From NCBI GenBank assembly GCA_021927905.1, contig BLLK01000047.1, forward strand, positions 496,001-560,000: a stretch of DNA of 64,000 nucleotides. The letters are read 5' to 3'. A program made the position numbers and the translations under genes. Positions 11,901-21,356 of the stretch are shown here, in pieces. The DNA is from Chaetoceros tenuissimus. Lineage: Eukaryota; Bacillariophyta; Thalassiosirophyceae; Chaetocerotales; Chaetocerotaceae. Each line of letters starts with the position of its first letter. Positions within the stretch are counted from its first letter, which is position 1. Under the pieces are notes generated by a model, which saw only the letters and a program-made list of their open reading frames with translations, made no database searches and was not told where the DNA came from.

Positions 11901-12827
11901 CCTCTTGCTGAATTGTACGAAGCAAGTGTGTCTATAGATGCAAGAGAAGCATTATCATCCCCAGTCGAAGTATCACGCGAATATTTCTTTTTCTTCGGTC
12001 CATACATGGTATAAGACTTCCCACTATATTTCTGTCCATAGGACATGATTGTTGTGTTTATTCCACGGAAAACATTTCTGCGAACTGCATCTCCTACTGC
12101 AATGTTATACACATCTCCTTGTGTTGCGGATCCGTCGAGAGCCTATAATATAGTGATGACCATTAAAATTAGCTCATTGGAAGTTTACTGGAAGTTAGTT
12201 CAAAAATATTGATTGGATATTACTTACATTGTCAAAAACAAATCTCTCGTTTCCAGCTATAACTGTCTGTGAAGTCTTGAACTGGGAAGCAACTTTTTTC
12301 TCAATCTTGTCTTCAATTTCTTTCTTAGGGGTAGGTGTCTGGATAAAGCTCTGTCTGACAGGTTTGATACCATTTGCTCTTAGAGGTGTCTTGCCCTGTG
12401 TAGGAGAAAGCACATTCTGATTGAGAGTGCATGGCATCAATGGCTTATCTTCTGCATTGTCAAATTTTGCAGCCAATCCAGATACAGTACCAGTGGATGG
12501 AGTAGGGCTGGTGAAATTTCCTTGAAGTTGCTTATTTGAAGGACTGAGGAAAGAAACTGATTTCAAATCGTCACAGGTTTGGATGCGGACATGTGTAGTT
12601 CCCTCATTCTGTGCATTGTCATCATTACGAATCCTAGCTACAACACGAATTTTTGCTTCGTTTCCAAATCCAAAGGTGGAAAAAGATGCGTTCTTTTGTA
12701 GCCGAGATCTTCTGGATGAGTTAGTGTTTAATGATGACGATGAAACAACCGACAAGTCGTCATCATCATTTCCTGCAGGAGATTGATGAATTACTTTCGG
12801 GATGAGGTATGGCGGTGGAGACCGCAT
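8975..12827 (-). CDS. Kinesin motor protein with long coiled coil
   Basis: Exon 1 is 12827..12228 (200 codons) and exon 2 is 12142..8975, joined in phase 0 over an 85-bp intron, for 1255 residues. The motor starts near residue 60 (KIRVVARIR), has an unusual low-complexity insertion of roughly 100 residues before FVFDN, then a P-loop at 236-243 (GQKYSGKS), switch I (SSRSH), switch II (DLAGSGG) and the YRDSKLTR helix. A coiled coil of several hundred residues and a basic C-terminal region with conserved Trp/Cys follow. Plus-end motors of the chromokinesin or KIF15 type have this layout, but the subfamily is not certain. Oddities are the departures from the usual GQTGSGKT and DLAGSE motifs and the N-terminal insertion. 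Confidence 0.93.
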
Positions 12828-13470
12828 TGTAAATTAAATTCAGATATTTGTGTAGTAGTTCTTGTAGCTGCTTTGCTTCTTCTAATACCAGTTAGCAATT
12901 CTATTTTGTGTTTTACACATAAAGTTGTATGATGAGTACCAAGCCTCAATGGAAACCTTTTTGCTTTTCTAAAAAAGTGAGCGATTTTTTCTCATAAAAA
13001 TCTGTACCATGCCATCCACGTTTCCAATTTTGTCGTAGACATCAATCGTGGCAAGATCAGTTCGATTATCATTATGTTTACCGATGTTATAAAAATGTAA
13101 TCGATATTCCTTTTCTAGGTCCTAACGAGAATCTAATATTGAATATTCATATATGATTATATTTTTATTGAGTTCAAGCGAATGGCTCAAACATTGCAAC
13201 TAATTACTTTCACATATAAATATTCAACATAAGACAACAAAATTCGAATGGAGTCATTTTTATTATTCTTGAACTTTAGAAATATGAAAATCGGAGTTGA
13301 ATACTCCTCTCTTTGATAGTAGAGGGAAAGTCTTTGCCTTTTTTCCGTTATAGTGCTGGCTCTCTCAATTTTTAAACTGGTCTGAAGAGTTTGAATAATT
13401 CCATGCTCGTTTTCACTTCAGTTTCAACCAACATCACAATCTATTTTTGAACAAGAAAAGCACTGCATCA
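12828..13470. promoter_or_regulatory. Divergent intergenic region (kinesin / unknown gene)
   Basis: 643 bp of AT-rich DNA between divergent start codons. No gene and no identifiable element was seen. Pyrimidine-rich stretches close to 13420 may be near the plus-strand transcription start. Confidence 0.4.
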
Positions 13471-14496
13471 ATGATGACTACATCCAATGCAACCAACCTC
13501 TCTACTGTCCAACCAGAACACTTTGAAAACTGCCATCCTAGTGTATGGTTCTCCAAAGATGCTAATACGAGAAAATGGCTTTTACAAACATGGTTGACAG
13601 AACTCGGTATCAGTCGACATACCTCCATCAGCCTCACTACCCCAAGTTCTACTAAAGAAGCCGAGCAGAGAAGAATCAATGAGCTTTTCGCTATTTTTAG
13701 ACTTGGTGACAAGAACCTTACTGAAATGTCTCCATATCTTTTCCTGTCATCCGAAGACCATGCTGAATATTTACAGAAGAGAGGTAAACGAACCTTTCGT
13801 TCTGGAGTTTTGAAGGATTCCACCAACATGAAAAGAGACCAGCCTTCCAAGGAGAAAGCATTTCCTTCCAAGGACAAGTCGGTACCAAGACTATCCATTC
13901 AAGAAACAGTTACCAACAATGTTCTTTGTGTACTGGACTTGTTGTCTGGACATGATACCAAGAAAAATTCAGAATATCTAGAGGCTGCTATTCAGCTGCA
14001 GACACAGCCAAAGAAGAAGCTGGCTTACTACCATTCTACTTACATCTGCGATGAATTCCACAGGTACAATATCCCACTTTTGCACAGAAAGGTCGCCATC
14101 GACTATGCTTTCGAAGTACTTCGAGGAGACAACGGAAATGTAAATAACGAGGAACATTTGCATTGGGTCCTCTTGAAGAATCTGCGAGCTCTAGGATATG
14201 ACTATGAAACATTCTGGCTGAGCCTAGAATACGCTGCATCTGCTCTCACTCCATCTTGTAATGTACTCGCTGCCGCAGGGATTCTTGAATACATGTATAA
14301 TTGCGATGAAGAGATGAAAATGAATGCCCTGAATGCTGCAAAGGAGCAGGTTGATGATCAAAACAAGTTAGATCAAACTCAGATTACAAATGCTGACAAG
14401 GCAGATAGTATGAAAATGGAACTTATGAAAGAGCGCATCAAAGAGCTTGAATTAGAGGTCAAGAAATTGAGAGGTGAAGATTTCGCCTCTATCTAG
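13471..14496 (+). CDS. Unknown protein with C-terminal coiled coil
   Basis: Intronless; the first in-frame ATG (MMTTSN) is at 13471, giving 341 residues, and the open frame extends eight codons further upstream without ATG. I do not recognise the family. Residues 20-75 hold a compact region with CHPSVWFSKDANTRKWLLQTW; a linker rich in Lys/Ser follows near 110-140. Residues 150-270 look mostly helical and globular (NVLCVLDLLSGHD, EHLHWVLLKNLRALGYDYET). The last 45 residues form a probable coiled coil (MKMELMKERIKELELEVKKL). No signal peptide or membrane segment is seen. A long antisense ORF over its 5' half is a shadow. Confidence 0.75.
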   Translation: MMTTSNATNLSTVQPEHFENCHPSVWFSKDANTRKWLLQTWLTELGISRHTSISLTTPSSTKEAEQRRINELFAIFRLGDKNLTEMSPYLFLSSEDHAEYLQKRGKRTFRSGVLKDSTNMKRDQPSKEKAFPSKDKSVPRLSIQETVTNNVLCVLDLLSGHDTKKNSEYLEAAIQLQTQPKKKLAYYHSTYICDEFHRYNIPLLHRKVAIDYAFEVLRGDNGNVNNEEHLHWVLLKNLRALGYDYETFWLSLEYAASALTPSCNVLAAAGILEYMYNCDEEMKMNALNAAKEQVDDQNKLDQTQITNADKADSMKMELMKERIKELELEVKKLRGEDFASI

Positions 14497-14753
14497 ACCA
14501 AAAATCACCGGCACAGTACAGGTAACCACAGATGAAGATTAAAGAGTATCTAGCAAGAAACAGTCATTTAGAGCATGCACATGGATATTTCGAAGTCCCG
14601 ATAGTAGTGTCTCTGTATGAAAGAACACAATAAATTGATTTATATGGATGAAATCCTATATAATGTCTGGAAAATCATTCTGTTCAATATTTGAATAACT
14701 CAACTCTAATTATAATCAACAAAGTAACTATGGAATATTTCAATTGTCTTGAT

Positions 14754-15320
14754 CTAATAAACGCGAACATCCAGATTATCATCATCTTCTGGAAATTCAT
14801 CATCAAACTTGCCATAGCCTTCCTGTTCCTCATTTACTTTCGGTTTGAGTCTATCACCAAGTCCAGCAATCTTTGCAATCTCCAATAAATCCTTCTTCTT
14901 TTGCAATTGCAAATTATCCTTCTCCTGTCTCACTCTCTGTGAAAATTCCATAGGATCCTCTAATGCATATTTATTCGCTGCACGTTCTGCTGATTCTGCA
15001 CTATATGCAACCTCATCAAATGAGGAACTTTCTCCCGAGGTTGAGTTTGGCTTACGTCTTCTACGTCTTGCACCTGATCCTTTTGAAAATTCTTCTTCTT
15101 GCATATCAATTGGAGTTCCAATTCCCCATCCTTTTTGAAAGCAGTGTGAGTTAAATGTCAAAGCAAAGAAAGGAAAAGTATAAACGAATATTCTCGACGA
15201 CTCACCTCCTGGACACATGTTGAGTGCAGTTGAAAAGGTTGGACTTGGCCCTGTAGCAGAAGGAGCAAATGCCTCCACGCAATATAGAGCTGCAATAGAC
15301 ACAATTATAGAAGACTTCAT
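14754..15320 (-). CDS. Small plastid-targeted protein of unknown function
   Basis: Exon 1 is 15320..15206 and exon 2 is 15130..14754, with a 75-bp GTGAGT...AAG intron in phase 1. The spliced 163-residue protein reads MCPGGWGIGTPIDM across the junction. A signal peptide ends in CVEA|FAPS, the Ala|Phe motif for import into the four-membrane diatom plastid. The mature part has a conserved-looking GWGIGTPIDMQEEEF block, an Arg/Lys patch, a helical charged region (AERAANKYALEDPMEFSQRV) and an acidic tail (EDDDNLDV). Function unknown; it could be a stromal accessory protein. It is transcribed divergently from the heme oxygenase gene, also tetrapyrrole- or plastid-relevant. Confidence 0.82.
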   Translation of the reverse strand: MKSSIIVSIAALYCVEAFAPSATGPSPTFSTALNMCPGGESSRIFVYTFPFFALTFNSHCFQKGWGIGTPIDMQEEEFSKGSGARRRRRKPNSTSGESSSFDEVAYSAESAERAANKYALEDPMEFSQRVRQEKDNLQLQKKKDLLEIAKIAGLGDRLKPKVNEEQEGYGKFDDEFPEDDDNLDVRVY

Positions 15321-15705
15321 GTCGATAATAGATCTATGGTTTGCTCAAATACAATGAATGCAATAAGTATTCAGATGAATGTAAGCAAAACTCAAGTTTT
15401 CTTCTTCTTCAATGTTGTTCGGTTGTGTGTACGTACCTAGTGATACTGTCAGCACACGTTGAACTTCGGGTAGGGTCAGCCTACCCTTTCACCACGAAGG
15501 CCGACCTAAGTAGGATTTAAAAGCATCAGCAAGCAAAATGAGAAAATGTGACGCGATCACGCGATCATATGATGAGATCGATATGGATTATTTGCATAAA
15601 CATACCACATCATTGATAGAGTAGCACTTTGAGCTCAGAGAATCAGTCCAACTACTTCGTCTGTCCCTCGAACTCTCTACATGTTCCAGTTATTGTAAGA
15701 AAACT
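15321..15705. promoter_or_regulatory. Divergent promoter region with hairpin and repeated CGCGATCA
   Basis: 385 bp between divergent genes. It contains a TACGTACC motif near 15430, a perfect 7-bp hairpin GGGTAGG/CCTACCC at 15468-15486 with a 5-base loop, and two adjacent copies of CGCGATCA near 15552-15567. These are candidate control sites for the plastid protein and the heme oxygenase. Confidence 0.4.
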
Positions 15706-17433
15706 ATGGACGAACAAACGCAAACCCCCGAAAAGAATGAGCAAAATGCAAAGACGACCAAGAAAGAAGGAGGTTGCCCATATGCATTCCCAAGTTGCGA
15801 CTCATCAGTCGCTTCATCTGCACCTCCCTCTCCGCAAATGACACCATTAGAAGCAGTTACAATGGCAAAGAAGTCATGTCCAGCATTCAAAGAAGGATCC
15901 TGTCCTTTCCGAAATGTACAGGATGCAGACTCCATGAGACTGGCTCTTCAATCGCTTCCTCAGTCTCATTTTTCTACAAATCGTACGACTCAAATACAAC
16001 AAGGCGCTCAAAATGCATCTGATGATATTGGAGAATCGCTCAAAATTGCATTGACACATGTACATACCATTAGTAGCACTTTGCAAAATGATCCAATATC
16101 ATCCAATCATAACACAACTAGTGGAGAAAATACCCCTGATACTCGATCACGATCATCGAGCTATGTCATTTCAGGAGGATGTCCTTTCAAAACTCAATAT
16201 GGAAATGATACTACTTTTGTAAATGCCATGGAAGAATTTAGTTTATTTGGTCTCATGGGTAAAATTCTAGAAGAATCCCTGCACTCTTCTCCAATTGATT
16301 TACAATCTACCACAGTCGGAAATGATATTGCCAAACCTATGAAACGTGTAAGGTCGACAACATCACTTTCTAGCTCCTTGAAAATTGGTACGCAGGATTC
16401 ACATTCTGCAGCAGAATCTGTACACTTTGTCAAGGAGTTTATAAAAGGTAATATTGACAAGACACTTTATACAATATTGATTCAAAATCTCTTGGTGGTT
16501 TATGAAGAATTGGAAGATTTGTTGGAACAACATGCTCCGAATCATTTTCCATCTCTGCATTTCCCAAAAGAATTGAGTCGTGCTGAGGCTCTTCGAGAGG
16601 ACGTGGACTTTTTCAAAGGGAATCAAGTCAAATCTTATAAAATGTCAAAAGCTACGGAGGATTATGTCAGGCGATTGAAACATATATCGGAATCTGAGCC
16701 TTTGTTATTATTGAGCCATGCTTATACTCGCTATCTAGGAGATTTGTCTGGTGGGAAGATTCTTGCAAGAGTGGCGAAACGGGCTATGAATTTGCAAGGG
16801 TCAGATGCCGGTTTAGCATTTTATCAATTTGACAATATTCCTTCTGCAAAGCTGTTCAAGGATTCTTACAGGCAGGCTCTGGATGATTTAGACTTGACTG
16901 ATGAACAGGTGGAGAGACTTGTAGCTGAAGCTAATGTAGCGTTTGTCTTGAATATGAGGATATTTGAAGAGCTTGACGTACTGAATGGAATAGATGGAGC
17001 TTTTGTACGAGAATATGAAAGTGCCACTGTTTATTTTGAAAATTGTGTCAAGAAACAAGCAAGTAGGATTGGAAATACAAACCAAGATAATGACGATGAT
17101 ACTGCAGAAAAGAAATATGAAGATGCTAGTAAGTGTCCATTTGCAGCATTAGGAGGTCCGAACCCCCATAAAATGATGGCCACACCAGCAAAAGTAGAAC
17201 CTAGTAAAGATGAGAAGGAACCAATACTGGAAAATAAGGAGCTGAAGTTCAACGATACTGTGGCACAGCCGCTTCAGCAAACTGCTGGTTCCAAGAACGA
17301 AAGATGTCCTTGGCCATTTATTTTCTTTCATGATCCACAAACTGGCCTCCGTGATTTTCAAACATGGATCGTGTTTGGACTTCTCTTGTGTTATATCTGG
17401 AATAAAGTTGAAGATCGCATTCCCTTAGCTTGA
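15706..17433 (+). CDS. Membrane-anchored heme oxygenase with multiple Cys-Pro heme-regulatory motifs
   Basis: Intronless, 575 residues, ATG at 15706. The heme-oxygenase domain spans about 230-450: proximal histidine at H233 (DSHSAAES, matching His25 of HO-1), PKELSRAEALREDVDFF, and the diagnostic HAYTRYLGDLSGGK at 338-351 with the catalytic Asp at 346. It should cleave heme to biliverdin, CO and Fe2+. Residues 554-567 form a C-terminal membrane anchor (WIVFGLLLCYIW), as in animal HO-1 and HO-2, so the enzyme is probably tail-anchored in the ER, unlike plastid bilin-pathway oxygenases. The N-terminus has no targeting peptide. Six Cys-Pro pairs occur outside the catalytic core (Cys 24, 58, 66, 159, 477, 534), resembling the heme-regulatory motifs of HO-2. 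The family call is firm; the sensor role is inference. Confidence 0.95.
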   Translation: MDEQTQTPEKNEQNAKTTKKEGGCPYAFPSCDSSVASSAPPSPQMTPLEAVTMAKKSCPAFKEGSCPFRNVQDADSMRLALQSLPQSHFSTNRTTQIQQGAQNASDDIGESLKIALTHVHTISSTLQNDPISSNHNTTSGENTPDTRSRSSSYVISGGCPFKTQYGNDTTFVNAMEEFSLFGLMGKILEESLHSSPIDLQSTTVGNDIAKPMKRVRSTTSLSSSLKIGTQDSHSAAESVHFVKEFIKGNIDKTLYTILIQNLLVVYEELEDLLEQHAPNHFPSLHFPKELSRAEALREDVDFFKGNQVKSYKMSKATEDYVRRLKHISESEPLLLLSHAYTRYLGDLSGGKILARVAKRAMNLQGSDAGLAFYQFDNIPSAKLFKDSYRQALDDLDLTDEQVERLVAEANVAFVLNMRIFEELDVLNGIDGAFVREYESATVYFENCVKKQASRIGNTNQDNDDDTAEKKYEDASKCPFAALGGPNPHKMMATPAKVEPSKDEKEPILENKELKFNDTVAQPLQQTAGSKNERCPWPFIFFHDPQTGLRDFQTWIVFGLLLCYIWNKVEDRIPLA

Positions 17434-17537
17434 TGGAACAAGAAAAAATAATGTGAAGAATCTAATGTACAAAATATATTCAAATCATGCTTCACATTTT
17501 TAAATATAGGTCCAAATTTATTGAAGTGTTTCTAATC

Positions 17538-18911
17538 TTAAATCCAACTATTGGATTCAGCTTCTTCCCTATTTTGTCGTATTCTTTCTTCGATACTCTT
17601 GAGTGCCCTGTTGATATCTTTATGCTCCGATGCATCACTTGATCTAAGTCCATGTGCATTCCTCATCTTCTTCATTACGCGCTTCTCTGGGATTTTTCTC
17701 GGCGTTTCAGGAATATGATCACTTTCCAAAAGACGGTAGACGTAATCATAGTTGTATCCAAGTTTCTTCTCGAATTCCATATCCAAATTATCCAGAACAA
17801 ATCTTAATTCTTGTTTACTATATCTCTTGAGCATCGCCATCTTTTCTTTACTTGGATCAAATGGTCTATTTTTACCACGAGGTTTATAACCTTCCCACTT
17901 GGTTCTTTCAACTACTTCATGAAAATGTTCATAAATTGGCACACAATGGTTGAGCAATTGCTCGCCTACAACCTTTTCTTGTAAGTCTCTAGCTTCCTCG
18001 TAACTACTCACGTGCTCACTTGCCAAATCTTCCAAACGTACATGTATCCTATTCTTAAGATATTGTTCCTTCGAACTAGAATCACTGTAGACAATTGGAT
18101 CAGGATCGCTCAACCATTGCTTATACTTTTCAGTACGAATTTGAATCACATTCTTGGCTCGTTCAGCAATCACTTTATCAGGATCAAATCCTATGCCAAA
18201 CCAAGGCAGAGACTTTGCAATCTTCTTACAGAATTTCGTTTGATATTTAGATTGACCATCCTTTTTCTGTCGTTGAATAGGCTGACATCGACATGTATAT
18301 TCCTCTTTTAAATACGCTGCAAAAGACCTTACTTTTCTCCTTTTCTCACGCATTTCAGGATCATAGGATTCTTGAAATATTTTCGGTAACCAAGTGAATA
18401 CATCTCGTGTCTGTACAATTACGAGATCATGTTCTGTAATGGGTCTAGCCCATCCTAAAGGTGGAAGAAATCCATGCTTCCAACCTATATCCAATGACGT
18501 TTGATCGACAATTACATCTTGTTGTACATTTTGTTGCAAGATGGATCGCAGCCAATTCGTCCCTGTGTGCCGTTCTCCTTTAATGATAATTTCAGTAATG
18601 GGAGGTACGTTTTGACAGTGTGCTGGCATTGGTTTCAGGTCGATATCTTTCTGTTTATGTTTTCGTTGTAAGAGTGAATTGCGAAAAGATGAGATGAACT
18701 TTGGATCTACATTTTCATCGTGGGGTTCAAATGATATAATTATTGAGAAAGGGATACAACATATCAATGCAATACTGAAAATTATGGAAGCCATTTTTCG
18801 CAGTGCCAGTTTGGACAACATGGCTTTCCTTGCCATAGCTGTGCAATCTTTCTTCAGCGCCTTGAGCAATGATGCATTCTTATGTCGCTTTGTAGATCGT
18901 ATCTGTACCAT
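17538..18911 (-). CDS. Sulfotransferase-like type II membrane protein
   Basis: Intronless, 457 residues, ATG at 18909-18911. A basic N-terminal tail is followed by one membrane anchor (about residues 40-60, MASIIFSIALICCIPFSIII) and a lumenal domain. That domain begins with IIIKGERHTGTNWLRSIL near residue 110, a P-loop-like segment that resembles the 5'-phosphosulfate-binding loop of sulfotransferases (KxxRTGTxxL). Further on, DLVIVQTRDVFTWLPKI resembles the 3'-phosphate-binding strand. Several Cys and Trp suggest a lumenal Golgi enzyme using PAPS. The C-terminal 60 residues are charged and helical. The assignment rests on two motifs; another P-loop transferase is possible. Confidence 0.72.
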   Translation of the reverse strand: MVQIRSTKRHKNASLLKALKKDCTAMARKAMLSKLALRKMASIIFSIALICCIPFSIIISFEPHDENVDPKFISSFRNSLLQRKHKQKDIDLKPMPAHCQNVPPITEIIIKGERHTGTNWLRSILQQNVQQDVIVDQTSLDIGWKHGFLPPLGWARPITEHDLVIVQTRDVFTWLPKIFQESYDPEMREKRRKVRSFAAYLKEEYTCRCQPIQRQKKDGQSKYQTKFCKKIAKSLPWFGIGFDPDKVIAERAKNVIQIRTEKYKQWLSDPDPIVYSDSSSKEQYLKNRIHVRLEDLASEHVSSYEEARDLQEKVVGEQLLNHCVPIYEHFHEVVERTKWEGYKPRGKNRPFDPSKEKMAMLKRYSKQELRFVLDNLDMEFEKKLGYNYDYVYRLLESDHIPETPRKIPEKRVMKKMRNAHGLRSSDASEHKDINRALKSIEERIRQNREEAESNSWI

Positions 18912-19245
18912 GATAGATGATAATCTTGCATTTGTTTCAAGGAAAACTGAGATAGATCCCCAGATGGTTGTGCTTTAGAATGAACTACCTTTTAGTGTTT
19001 TTGTTTTTTATGTTTGGATGACCGTTTTTATTACCAATGACGTGACGTCATTGTATTTGACAAGGTACCTAGCTACAGTTAAAAATGAGAGGTTGTATCT
19101 CGCTTCTCGTATCTTTTCATCAAATTCAATATTACAAAATCCGATGATGCAAAAAGTTAGATTCAGAAAAGTACCATAGAAAGAAGAAAGATGGTATTGG
19201 GATCGAAAAGGATGCTTTGTATTTAGAGTCTTATCCGAATGTCAA
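18912..19245. promoter_or_regulatory. Intergenic region with extended CRE palindrome
   Basis: Divergent spacer containing the palindrome at 19035-19053. The start of the plus-strand gene is not resolved inside it, so part may be 5' coding or intron. Confidence 0.45.
19035..19053. promoter_or_regulatory. Extended CRE palindrome
   Basis: CAATGACGTGACGTCATTG has 9-bp arms that are perfect inverted repeats around one central base, and contains TGACGTCA overlapping a second TGACGT half-site. It lies about 125 bp upstream of the minus-strand sulfotransferase-like gene and about 190 bp before the open frame of the zinc-finger gene. This is a strong candidate bZIP/CRE operator; binding is inferred. 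Confidence 0.55.
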
Positions 19246-20856
19246 GTGAGAGATTATTTCGAAGTAGGAAATGACACACGTGTCTCCAACGTTGATGGTA
19301 GATCATTCAATGTAGGGGACCTTGTTGCAGTTGATCTAATTCAACCTTCTCGACATGAAGGGTCTAATAATGGTCCATTCCTACGGCTAGCAGATGGAAG
19401 TGGTTGGTTATTTGTGAAGAAACACGGAGAGATTATGATGGAGGAAGTACCTGTTGAAAGTGGATTATGGACTATGTTTTCTGCAAACTATCCAGTTGGT
19501 ATTGCTGTGAGAAATCATCCAATTGATCGAACTGATATAAAATTGAATCCACGACAGCTATATCTCCCTATGGAAAAAATTTATTGCGATAGAAAAGTTA
19601 CTGCAAGAGACGGCACAATATTTTATAGGATTCAAGCGCATATCAATGCATGGGTCTTTGATAGACGAGGGGACTACAAGATGCTGTTGCCAGAAAGCAG
19701 TGTGAAGATCGGTCTTTTTGCATATAAAGCAGTATCTACGCTCGCTATTAGGAATGAGCCGTCAATGGAAGAAGAAAGCAAAACTACTGATATTGTGAGG
19801 GATGGTGACATTGTTGTTGCTGATGCGGTTCAAGTAGCAGATTTGTCATCAAGTGGACCTTTCCTACGACTGGTTGATGGTAGAGGTTGGCTCTTTGAGT
19901 ACAAAAATGGAGATAGAGTGATGGAAGAAATTCCCGTCTTCAGTGGGAAGTGGAGGTTTCGTATATTGAATTCAGTTGGTCTTGCAATCAGAAAGTTCCC
20001 TGCCGATAGAGAAGACAATCATTCAACTCTATTTCTAGCTCAGGGTGAGGAATGTGAATGTGATAGGAAGATTGAAGGACTAAATGGTGTTTCGTATTAT
20101 CGGGTAAAGGGCTCATGTGGATGGCTGTTCGACATGCGAGGTGGTGATCATATCTTACATGATATCACACCTTCTAATTATCACAATGAAAGTGCTGTCA
20201 AAAATCCTTGGTCCCCAGACTTTGTGAGAGGTATTGCGGAAGCAATTGAAGATCTTTATGAAATCCAATTCAATGAAGCTAGCCGTGTTATTTCATTTCG
20301 AAATAGTGCTGGTGTTAGATTTAACATCTATTACACCACAAGAACGGTAGGAACTTCAATGATACATCCCATGCAAGGAAGCACACAACTTTTCAGAAGG
20401 AACTGTACTAATTCTGAATTGGTTGAAATCTTCCGCAATCCTAGGTTTCATTCGGGTAAAGGCTACCAGCGAAGGTCCAATATGACTAAACGAATGAAAT
20501 CAGAAGCTGACAGCGAGGCCGATGGAGAAGCCGACCTACGGACTTCACTTTTAGAAGTTAGAGAAGAAATCAATAGACTGACTTCAAAAGAAGATGGACT
20601 ATTGAAGGCTATTAGGACACACAGTATAAAGAGGTTCTCTTATGCAATTGCAGCAGAGGAGAGAAGAATAGTCGAAGAGACTCGTAGGACGAAAGAAATA
20701 AGTCATCAATGCTCTGCATGTGGCAAAGAATTCAAGACTGAGCAAGCTAGAAATCAACATTATCAGGCATCTCACGAGTTTACATGTTGGTGTGGGAAAG
20801 TATGTTATTCAGAATATAGCCTCGATCAGCACAAAGATGCAAAAGGGCATTGGTGA
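19246..20856 (+). CDS. Two SH3b-like repeats fused to two C2H2 zinc fingers (5' end unresolved)
   Basis: The open frame runs from 19180 to 20856 but contains no ATG before the first repeat (the codon at 19246 is GTG), so the true start is probably in an upstream exon; starting at the first internal ATG would cut repeat 1. Two homologous repeats of about 150 residues each (positions roughly 15-150 and 185-310 from 19246) share GDxVxxD, GPFLRLxDGxGWLF, the EEVPVxSG/EEIPVFSG pair, a CDRKxxxxxG segment and W(V/L)FDxRG; the GWLF pattern is typical of SH3b-like modules. A linker and coiled coil follow, then two C2H2 fingers at the C-terminus (CSACGKEF...HYQASH and CWCGKVCYS...HKDAKGH). Function is unknown; the fingers suggest RNA or DNA binding. 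Confidence 0.75.
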   Translation: MRDYFEVGNDTRVSNVDGRSFNVGDLVAVDLIQPSRHEGSNNGPFLRLADGSGWLFVKKHGEIMMEEVPVESGLWTMFSANYPVGIAVRNHPIDRTDIKLNPRQLYLPMEKIYCDRKVTARDGTIFYRIQAHINAWVFDRRGDYKMLLPESSVKIGLFAYKAVSTLAIRNEPSMEEESKTTDIVRDGDIVVADAVQVADLSSSGPFLRLVDGRGWLFEYKNGDRVMEEIPVFSGKWRFRILNSVGLAIRKFPADREDNHSTLFLAQGEECECDRKIEGLNGVSYYRVKGSCGWLFDMRGGDHILHDITPSNYHNESAVKNPWSPDFVRGIAEAIEDLYEIQFNEASRVISFRNSAGVRFNIYYTTRTVGTSMIHPMQGSTQLFRRNCTNSELVEIFRNPRFHSGKGYQRRSNMTKRMKSEADSEADGEADLRTSLLEVREEINRLTSKEDGLLKAIRTHSIKRFSYAIAAEERRIVEETRRTKEISHQCSACGKEFKTEQARNQHYQASHEFTCWCGKVCYSEYSLDQHKDAKGHW

Positions 20857-21356
20857 CAAAAACATGAGAAGGCATTTTTCTTTCTATCGGTCTGTTTTAT
20901 CCAAAACAAGAAAGGGATAGAATATAGTTCAGGACGAGAATGGTCAATTCAACTACAGTAGTATATTATGCTTGTCTTGATGCCTCATTATCTTCGCTTT
21001 TGTTCATAAACTTTGAGTATCTTTTGAAAGATACTGAAGTTGGGATCTAATCATGTTTCCCGAAAGACAGTTCATATGATGACAATAATCACCTTGATCT
21101 TGATTTTAGGAATATTGAGTAAATAATAAATGAAAATTGAAGATTTTTTGCCTCGTCATTGTCATCAGCTAAATTAACCATTGACCTTCATTGACAAGCT
21201 TTCTACGACAAAAATTCAAACTGCATCTCTAACGACCATTTTCTCTTCACAACATCATCAACAAAGAAGAAAGCAAACTACAACAGCGTCAATAGAGTAA
21301 TAAAAGAATCATCACTCAATCAAGAGGAGCATCACACTCTACTCAAAGAATCAGCC
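20857..21356. promoter_or_regulatory. Intergenic region upstream of SMC2
   Basis: 500 bp. The last 150 bp are CA/AAC-rich 5'-leader-like sequence before the SMC2 ATG. No specific element or gene was recognised. Confidence 0.4.

Noticed and set aside
13434-13898. 154-residue ORF antisense to the gene at 13471-14496
   Set aside because: Lies fully over a better supported ORF with a proper ATG and a coiled coil; no family similarity recognised.
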